Origin: Apostichopus californicus
Lineage: Eukaryota; Echinodermata; Holothuroidea; Aspidochirotida; Stichopodidae
DNA: 23,670 nucleotides
Direction of reading: 5' to 3'
NCBI GenBank assembly: GCA_020650975.1
Contig: JAIPMN010006101.1
Coordinates: 7,971-31,640 of the forward strand
Every line of letters begins with the position of its first letter. Position 1 is the first letter of the stretch. Of the stretch, positions 14,961 to 23,670 are shown piece by piece. The notes beneath the pieces were generated by a model that was given only the letters and a program-made list of their open reading frames with translations, ran no database searches and was not told the DNA's origin. A program made the position numbers and the translations under genes.

Positions 14961-16292
14961 ATGTAGTGCTGAAGCCATGGCAAATTTAAGGTAACTTGGT
15001 CAAGGCTATAGTCTATATCTAATTTTATCCTAGGAAACTAGGCAAGCTCGTCAGAGTACCTCCACATCAGGCTGGAAGTATGAAGGCTATTTGAGGGGAG
15101 TGTGCAACCCAGAATACTTTATCACATAGAAAATTTGAAGTAAAATATTTGGAACAAATAGTGGAACCCAAGCTTGAGATCAAAATTCAGTCATATAAAA
15201 TATATACATCTTTAATGTCACATATTGATGTACAAAAAGTGCAACTTATGAAGGAAAATGAATTGCATTGTCAACAAAGTATTCAACATTTGACGAAGAT
15301 ATAGTCGAAATTTTACACATTTGAGAAGCTGAAAATTTATCATTTCCACTTTTTGATTGCGGCCTTTGTCATACAATCACAATATCCCCTTTGAATCCCC
15401 TTAAAATTTGTTATCCATCGCTAGAACCATGCAAGCCTAGACCCTCAGCAAAACTTGGAGCAAGCCTTATAGTAACTGGACGGAATTTTTGAAATAAAAG
15501 TAAGCACTCATAACCAACTGAAATTTATGTACTTTCTGTGGTTGGGTGTTAATTCAAGGAATTTTTTTACTTTCATAAAGAAGTTTCCTTCTTGCCATTA
15601 ACAAACACAGTTAAATGCAGACTAAAGTTCAGTTTTGATTAATTCTTTGAAAACATTGAATACTGATCCTATCCATCATATGAATAGTTGGAAGTTCGAG
15701 AAACCTCACAAACATTGAGCTGTATATTTGTAATTTATCTCTGATTTGTTGTTACACGTTATTACAAGCATACATAAATACACTATACTTCAAAGCTGTA
15801 AATTATGTAGCATTATTTTATACTGCATTACTTGGCAAGCCAAATTGGGTGTTGTGAAGCTTGCACTGTATTCAGAAAATCCTGGCTGAAGAAACATTTT
15901 GTTGATGTTTTTCAGGAAGTACTGGATTTATGCCAATAAATATTGCCATTTAAAATGTCACTGTGAGGTGCTGTGTACGTCCGTCAAGAGTAAAACACAC
16001 GTTGGAAGAATTTTATGAGTCAACCTATATTGAAAAAAATGTTAAGTTGGCAAGCTTTGAATTAAATTCTATTGGTAAATATTTAGCAATGCAGCCAATC
16101 TAAAAACTGTTTTAGATGAAATATTTTTTGTGAAGTCAACAGAACCTCACCACTCCCCCTATTACTCATTTCATCTTCCTTTATGTTTCTGGCAAGGGTG
16201 AAACAGTATATATCGTACTAATCATCAGAACTAATTTGTGACCAATTATTTTCTAAGTAATGTTTGTTTTTTTGTGTTTTTCTGTCTTTCAG

Positions 16293-18092
<1,800 letters not shown>

Positions 18093-18226
18093 GTTTGGCC
18101 ACCCATTCGAGTTGCCCCTTCTTGCCCAAAGTATCATCATGTTTGTAACCATGTTGGCCCTGATTCGTCTCTGTACCAACGTCCGTGCCTTGAACGAACT
18201 TTCAACAGTCAAAAGAGTATTCACTG
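18093..18226 (+). CDS. SLC66A2: SLC66A2 (PQLC1) coding exon 2
   Basis: 134 bases complete the Trp codon and continue F-G-H-P-F-E-L-P-L-L-A-Q-S-I-I-M, then T-M-L-A-L-I-R-L-C-T-N-V-R-A-L-N-E-L and F-T. Human PQLC1 reads F-G-R-R-F-E-S-P-L-L-W-Q-S-A-I-M and M-L-K-L-C-T-E-V-R-V-A-N-E-L in the same place, also just before F-T. The exon forms the third membrane segment. The acceptor is CGACAG. The donor after 18226 (GTTTGT) is weaker than usual, but phase 1 fits the human exon boundary. Further exons (second PQ-loop, C-terminus) were not found in the remaining 5.4 kb and probably lie beyond the window. Confidence 0.92.
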
Positions 18227-19914
18227 GTTTGTATTTACTTTTTTGCCTTTTGCTTGATTTCATGAAATGGGTTTTTTGTTTGGAAATAGTGGAAAAGGTG
18301 AGCCCAAACTGAAACAAATAAATTCACAATATGCCAACTGTGTAAACAGCTGTACATTTCAGAGCTTAGGTTTGTTACTCTTTGAATTATATATTTTGTT
18401 AGAGATTTCAGGTTGATCCTGTGGCTTATATTTTATATTTTAGGTTAATTCAGCATAGCAAATGTAAACAAAGAAAGTTAGACTAGGGGGAGCACTGGAT
18501 ATTGGGATGTCCGGTCCAGGGGATCATCTAATCCAGCTGGATATCCAGGCCAGTGGATAATCTTGTCCAGATAATGAACAAGCGTCTTGTTCCAGCTGGA
18601 CCTGGCAAATATATAATCTTTTTTGAAAATCTGCCCGAAATTTCCAGGAATTAATAAAATAAAAAGAAAACTTCCAATTAAAGAATGATATAATTCGACA
18701 TAATAAGTTATTTCAAGATTATGTTATTTTTAAGTTACTGTTTGAACAAGTTATCAAGTTGAGTATTATCAGATGCAACTAGTTATAATAAATGAAATTG
18801 TTATCTAGTAAGTCTTAAAAAATTCATTTTTAAAGTGGAAACCTTTGTGGTAGTCTGAACCAGTTTAAAACAAAAGTATTGCAGTTAAACGTAACCACAG
18901 ACATTCCTTAACTGTATCATTATTCCATTACCCCATGAGTTTATCCTTTTGGGTTTTTTTCGTTTGGTAGGCATGCATCTTTTCTTAACAGCAAACATGG
19001 ATTCATTTTTTTTCAATTATCTTTTTTGAAGACTCATTCTAATAATCCCATTGAACATATATATTCAATTTTTTTTTTTCATTTTTCAAGTCTTTCTGCC
19101 CATTCCAGAGCTTAAAGTCTAATTCTTGATAAACCCTTCTTCAGTCAATTTCACTACATGAATCATGTCACAAATGTATGTCAAAATTGTGATGAATGAG
19201 ATTATTTTTACCCTGCATATAGTAACAATTGCCACTAAGGAATTTAAACAAAAAATCAGGGCAAAAATTTAAACATATGTCAGATCGTCCGAGATGACCA
19301 GACTTCTGTTTAAGAAACCGACATGAGCCTGTGAGATTGTCTGGGGGATGGATTTTTTACTCAAAATTTTGATATTGTTGTAACTAAATACTCGCCAGAT
19401 TGATAAACTGATAAATTGGTATTAACCTCCATCACCATGGAGATACTGTAATAAAGTACAAAATAGTGGTTGGACCTACATTATTATCCTCTCTAATGAT
19501 AGTAACTACTGGCTCAAAGCTGGTGTTCTATTCACTAAACCTACACACTCCTCCTACGGTGTACATATCGGCCGTTCTTTGTTATTTTTCTATATATTTC
19601 TTCGGACAACCAAATTTGCTCTTCGGACAACAAACGAGTAAGACCTGCTTGCCTGAGGGACAACCTGAAAAACTTGTAAAAGTTTGCCCTGACGAATGAA
19701 AATCTTTTTGCTACAAGTTTGAGCTGTGTTGCAACTAGAAAGTAAGAAAGTGAAGCCTCAACTATAATATCTCCCTTTTTAATATCTGCCGATATCAGAT
19801 ACTGTATATTATCTGTATATTTTGCTGTTAATAATTTCATTTTCGCGTGACAAAATCTGGTCTTGCAGTATTTCTTTCATTAAAGTACAGATTCTGTTGT
19901 CACTCTGATGCTGT

Positions 19915-20320
19915 CATTGTCGCATGTAGTGCGATTCTTGAAGATGAATCGAAATTACTCCTCCTTTTAAGTTTCACATCATTATTTTGTGATTTAAGGC
20001 AACCTGTTTCTCCATGCCATGTGGGAGGGAGCTCATATGTCAAACTACCCAATCCCCATGTTTTGTCTTTTTTTTCATTGAAGTAGAGAAAATGCTTTGA
20101 TACTGTCATGATGGTATAGCATGATTCTTGAAGATGAAACAAACTTTTGCCTACAAGTATCTCATCATTATTTAAGGGAACCCATATCTCCATGCCAACT
20201 GGGAGCTCCTCTTGAAGATGAAACAAACCTTTGCCTACAAGTATCTCATCATTATTTAAGGGAACCCATATCTCCATGCCAACTGGGAGCTCATCAGTCT
20301 AACCATCCAATTCCCCTTTT
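19915..20320. repeat. Nested tandem repeat with recent 84-bp duplication
   Basis: Two adjacent 84-bp units (20127-20210 and 20211-20294, each beginning CTTGAAGATGAAACAAAC) differ at only two or three positions. A third, clearly diverged copy starts about 196 bases upstream (about 19936, CTTGAAGATGAATCG). Its flanks also align: the GATTCTTGAAG context before, and the CATCCAATTCCCC-like stretch after. An older duplication of roughly 196 bp was therefore followed by a recent 84-bp one. Because 84 is a multiple of three, frames stay open on both strands. No protein family is recognised. Confidence 0.85.
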
Positions 20321-21164
20321 CATTTTTCCTCATATTTTTACATCAAAACTTTGTAATCAGAGACAGACTCAATCATCGTAGACACTAAAAGTCTTGTATC
20401 ACTCACATCTCAATGATGTTCTCAATGCAAACATATATTTACATATACTTATACTATGCTCCTCTATTTGTGTGCATTTAGAAGAAAATAATCAATTTAT
20501 GGGTTTGTGTCTGAATGCACTAAAGGCTGGCCTTCGGCAGAATGTTAGTTTCGATGTGGGATTGTCCAAGAAGAAAGAAAAAATAATTGAGTGCTAGTTT
20601 ATATAAATGTGTCATTTGAGGCCATAACATTCTTAATGTTGTCCCATAGAGTTTTGCATTCATTGCATTAATCTGATGAACTGACGTAATGCTTTGTGTC
20701 ATAGACTTTGCCCTTAGATCATGAAGCCCTCTTCCTTCTTACCCCCCCCCCCCCCACCCTAATCACTCACCCACCAACCCAATTACCATAGCTGTTCTTT
20801 TGGATTACTTCACTGTTGTAGGCTTATTGTAATATATTCATACTAAATACTGTTGTCTCTCAAGGATTTTATTTCTGAATTCCATGTACTTTTTTTTTCT
20901 TACAAAATTTTTTCCATAACAACACATTCAGTAGAAAATGAAAATGATGCATACATGTGTGTCATGGCCATTCCAGTTGTCATGGAGAGACATATAGGAT
21001 GTTATTTTACAGATTCCATTTTTCCACTCATTACAAGTGGAAAGCTAGCAGGTTCATTAAAAGTAACATATCTGTAGGAAATTCCCATCTAACGGGGAAA
21101 ACCAAAAATTGCCTGGCACGGTTCTTCCGCTTTTGAAATACTTAACAAAGGTATACTTTACAGT

Positions 21165-21191
21165 GTGTATGTGTCGGTGTGGGTGTGTGTG
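21165..21191. repeat. TG-rich microsatellite
   Basis: An imperfect (TG)n stretch of about 27 bases within the SLC66A2 intron. Confidence 0.7.
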
Positions 21192-22344
21192 CATTATTCA
21201 AGAGTTTAAATAGCAAAATGAGATTCATATCTGGTTTTTTTCTTTTTCTTTGGATCTACAGTTAGTTTCAAGCTAAATGCTCTCTGGACTGACTTTACAC
21301 ACTTTATAATGTCTGTATTTATCTTTGAAGGTCACTTACCTCAAATAGAAAATGCTCTTTGCCTTAACACTCGGAGCAGATAAGAAAGTATTTCTTTCGG
21401 CTCTCAGAGATACACTGTGTGTGATGTCCCATGCGTTTATCTTCTTTGTTTAAACACACTTGACTACTTTGTCCTGTTTGTGTGTAAAGCTATGCTCTTG
21501 ATGCCAAGGGCTGGTGGAATTGAATCTTCTGAACAAAGGACAGGATGAGAAATGGGATTGGAGGGGGGGGGGGGGTAGGAGAGAGGAGTTGCGATGAGGA
21601 ACGAAATTCATTCTTATAGGATCTGTTGCTTCATGAATATTTGCATGTCAAACTCAGAGATATCGTTTATCAATTTTCTGGAATAAAAATGAAAAAACGG
21701 CTTATTTCACTCTTTAATATTTGGTCATTTAGATCAATTTTTGCCTATCATCTTAACTTTCCTCAGTTCAATGAGACACTAAAACTACAAGTGACCAGTC
21801 AAATGATATCAAAGATTACGTTCAAACGCTTTTATTTCTGTGTATAGTTGATTTGTAAGTAGACATTGTAAATGACAACTTCATCTGTAAGTTCTATGGT
21901 TTATAGCCAAATGAATGTCTTTCATATTTGTCTTGTGGCTACATTTACAAAATGAAGATCAAATACTGGGAAATAGCTGGGTAAAATTTAGCACATTTGT
22001 CCAATCTTAGTCGTAAAGGAAGCAGCTTTTTATGGTGGTTTTGATTCCAGTTAATACTTATTAATATAAATATATCACTGTATATATATTTATGCAAATA
22101 GCAGTTCTTAGGTATGCCAAGCTTTGCCACTAACAGTCATAACGTGGAATATTAATACTGCATATCTATGTTCATTTGTATCAATCTCAATACTTACAGC
22201 ATCTCATCAGCTCTCTTTCCATTGCAACTCATTTGGCTTCTAAAGTTAGATTTTATTTTTGAATGAACTTAAAAATTTAGTATTAGGGCATCTTTGTTCA
22301 GTGTACTTATAAAAGAAGCTTGTCTTTGTATGTATGCATGAATG

Positions 22345-22626
22345 GTACTGTACTGTACAGTATAGTAAGGTAGTATTGTATAGTACAAACAGAACAGTAC
22401 TGTATGGTACAGCACTGTATAGTACTGTACCATATAGTATACTGTGTAGTATAGAATATTAGTGCTGTACAATACAATACAGTACTGTTCTGTATTGTAC
22501 TGTATTGTACAGTACTGTTCTGTATTGTACAGTACTGTATTGTATTGTACAGTACTGTTCTGTATTGTACAGTACAGTACTGTTCTGTATTGTACAGTAC
22601 TGTACTGTATTGTACAATACAGTACA
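22345..22626. repeat. Self-complementary TACTG/TACAG satellite
   Basis: About 280 bases are built from 5-bp words (GTACT, GTACA, GTATT). The right half has a 20-bp higher-order unit, ACAGTACTGTTCTGTATTGT, with four perfect copies (22479, 22509, 22549 and 22574) and variants between them. Half of the unit (ACAGTACTGT) is itself palindromic, so both strands read alike. The perfect 24-bp arms 22465-22488 and 22529-22552 can pair. Open frames on both strands (Q-Y-S/T-V-L-Y type) are repeat artefacts. Confidence 0.92.
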
Positions 22627-23522
22627 TTATTTCATCATAAAAATCACTAATATCCACATATTATATTCATTGCATGCAAGCATCGTGGATAGTTCAAAGT
22701 TCAAATTGCAAACATTAACTATATATGCCATTGTGTAAGCCTGTGTGGGTCATCAATTACCTATATATCCATCATTGTGGTCAATTGACCGTTGATGTAT
22801 ATAAATTACTGTGATTGAAAAAGGGGGAAGGGGGCATAAATCCACCATATCCCACCCCTTCCCAAGATCCTTGGATTGGTGAAAGCCACTTTCATACAAG
22901 CTCTTTTGTAATTTATAAAAGCAAATGGAGTAAGAGAGAGGAAGGCTGGGATATAAGTCTTATGCTCTATCAAATAAGCTATCCAAATCTAAGTTGTAAT
23001 ATGATAACTTTTTATCATTTGGTTTGTACAAATGGATGTGGAGTAGGTGAATCATATGGTACTAATGGTTGCACATCTCCAGTTGGTTCTAGATGTCACA
23101 GATAGAAATTGTGGACTAACAATACTTCTTGTTATCTCTCCTTCTGTCATCTTTCCATGTCCCTCACACCCCCCTCCCCCCAAATCTCCCTAAAAATATA
23201 TAAAAAATTCACTCAAATTCTATAATATTACATAAAAGAAAGAACTGAAGAAAATGTGGGTGTTGCTTTTATCTGTTTAGTTTGTTGATTTAAGAGGTAT
23301 TTTGTTCTTTTCTTCCTCCAAATCTCCTCTCAGTTTCTAAAATCAGTGTATTTATATTTAGATGATTGATGGTGAGGCATACTTTAAGCCCTTTGTCTGG
23401 ATTAACATTTTTTTGGAAAATAGTACAGCAAAGGGTAGCAGACAATAACTCCCTAAGGTTTGAAGATTCAATTGTTCACTTCCTACTGCAAGAGTGCTCA
23501 ATACGTAGATGAAGAGCAAATA

Positions 23523-23660
23523 ATATAATATAGTATACATTTACTGTAAGTAACAGCATGTTGTAACTCGAGTTCATCAGGTTGTCTGATGATCGCTGTG
23601 AGGCGTGAAACTCGAGTTACAACATGCTGTAAGTTACAGTATAGGTATACTATATTATAT
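23523..23660. mobile_element. Foldback-like inverted repeat, 52-bp arms, 34-nt loop
   Basis: The arm 23523-23574 pairs with 23609-23660 at 48 of 52 positions. Both arms contain GCATGTTGTAACTCGAGTT or its complement, and the palindrome AACTCGAGTT borders the loop on each side. The loop holds TCATCAG/CTGATGA, which can pair, and a hammerhead-like core. It is most likely a MITE/foldback or the terminal repeat of a retroelement. No clear target-site duplication is seen in the AT-rich flanks. The right arm ends 10 bases before the window edge, so a larger element cannot be excluded. Confidence 0.75.
23570..23615 (+). ncRNA. Hammerhead-ribozyme-like core (speculative)
   Basis: The plus strand carries CTGATGA (23586-23592), a possible stem II (CGC 594-596 with GCG 603-605, 6-nt loop), GAAA (607-610) and a long stem III made by the inverted-repeat arms (A610 with T573 next to the would-be cleavage position T574). 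These match the order of the conserved hammerhead elements. Against it, the innermost stem II pair would be U-U, stem I is very weak, and CTGATGA can instead pair with TCATCAG (574-580). Confidence 0.25.
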
Positions 23661-23670
23661 AACTATATAT

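Larger units (their letters stand above)
12489..16292. other. Intergenic / upstream region between divergent NUDT21 and SLC66A2
   Basis: About 3.8 kb separate the NUDT21 start codon from the first recognised SLC66A2 exon. It must hold the NUDT21 promoter and 5' UTR (next to 12488) and the SLC66A2 promoter with at least one upstream 5' exon, because the 16293 exon begins at a splice acceptor. No conserved coding sequence is seen. The open frames at 12630-12866 and 13855-14073 are unrecognised. Repeats inside it are listed separately. The stretches 12600-13300 and 15000-16290 hold nothing I can name. Confidence 0.5.
18227..23670 (+). other. Large downstream SLC66A2 intron (partial)
   Basis: More than 5.4 kb follow exon 2 without any recognisable third exon, although a very short exon could be missed. 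The interval contains a CCAG/CTGG-rich patch (18490-18610), the 84-bp duplication (20127-20294) and C/G runs (20742-20755 and 21563-21575). It also has a TG-rich stretch (21165-21191), the TACTG satellite and the terminal inverted repeat. The open frames at 19466-19699 and 22815-23105 are unrecognised. Confidence 0.6.

Noticed and set aside
19466..19699. 77-codon plus-strand frame with hydrophobic stretch, considered as the third SLC66A2 exon
   Set aside because: It does not match the second PQ-loop or the central region of PQLC1, and short direct repeats (TTCGGACAAC twice) suggest non-coding sequence.
20660..20700. C/D-box snoRNA (TGATGA followed by CTGA near 20672)
   Set aside because: The boxes are adjacent, without room for guide sequence, and no terminal stem or second box pair was found.
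21365..21440. Considered as a small SLC66A2 exon (A-D-K-K-V motif)
   Set aside because: The resemblance to the human linker is only a few residues, and no clean acceptor/donor pair in phase was found.
22345..22626. CRISPR-like array
   Set aside because: The repeats are contiguous with no unique spacers and the genome is eukaryotic. This is a satellite.
22307..22738. Several open frames on both strands rich in Q-Y-S-T-V-L-Y
   Set aside because: They translate the TACTG/TACAG satellite and have no independent coding evidence.
22815..23105. 96-codon frame ending with Cys/Gly-rich residues
   Set aside because: No recognised domain, no splice context in phase with SLC66A2, and an arbitrary start in G-rich low-complexity sequence.

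Overview
This window is eukaryotic genomic DNA, most likely from a marine deuterostome and probably an echinoderm such as a sea cucumber or sea urchin. The genes are split by GT-AG introns, coding density is very low and non-coding DNA is AT-rich. The encoded proteins align residue for residue with animal proteins. Homopolymer C/G runs and a cluster of TAGGCCTA-type motifs remind me of echinoderm genomes, but that placement is recollection, not proof.

Three protein-coding genes can be recognised. (1) Positions 1-868, plus strand: the 3' end of a TAF4-like TFIID subunit gene, of which only the last coding exon (764-868) lies in the window. (2) Positions 12488-7423, minus strand: a complete seven-exon NUDT21 gene (CPSF5/CFIm25, the UGUA-reading subunit of cleavage factor Im), 225 codons plus stop, every junction GT-AG and in phase. 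(3) From 16293, plus strand: the first two coding exons of SLC66A2 (PQLC1, a PQ-loop membrane protein), 16363-16589 and 18093-18226. The rest of that gene lies beyond the right edge or was not recognised. TAF4 and NUDT21 converge, and their 3' regions fill 0.87-7.42 kb. NUDT21 and SLC66A2 diverge, with about 3.8 kb between the NUDT21 start codon and the first recognised SLC66A2 exon.

Two of the genes act in mRNA production: TAF4 in RNA polymerase II initiation and NUDT21 in 3'-end processing and poly(A)-site choice. SLC66A2 is an endomembrane protein with no obvious link to them. I see nothing operon-like.

The non-coding DNA holds a decayed CR1/Jockey-like LINE 3' end in NUDT21 intron 1 and a TTTA-rich tract in intron 3. 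It also holds several short perfect hairpins, a 29-bp duplication nested inside an inverted repeat within a TAGGCCT-rich interval, and an 84-bp tandem duplication. Near the right edge are a self-complementary TACTG/TACAG satellite and a 52-bp-arm inverted repeat whose loop carries a hammerhead-ribozyme-like core. The most interesting items are that hammerhead-like foldback and a compact poly(A) signal with two UGUA sites 28 nt after the NUDT21 stop codon. I found no convincing novel multi-gene system.
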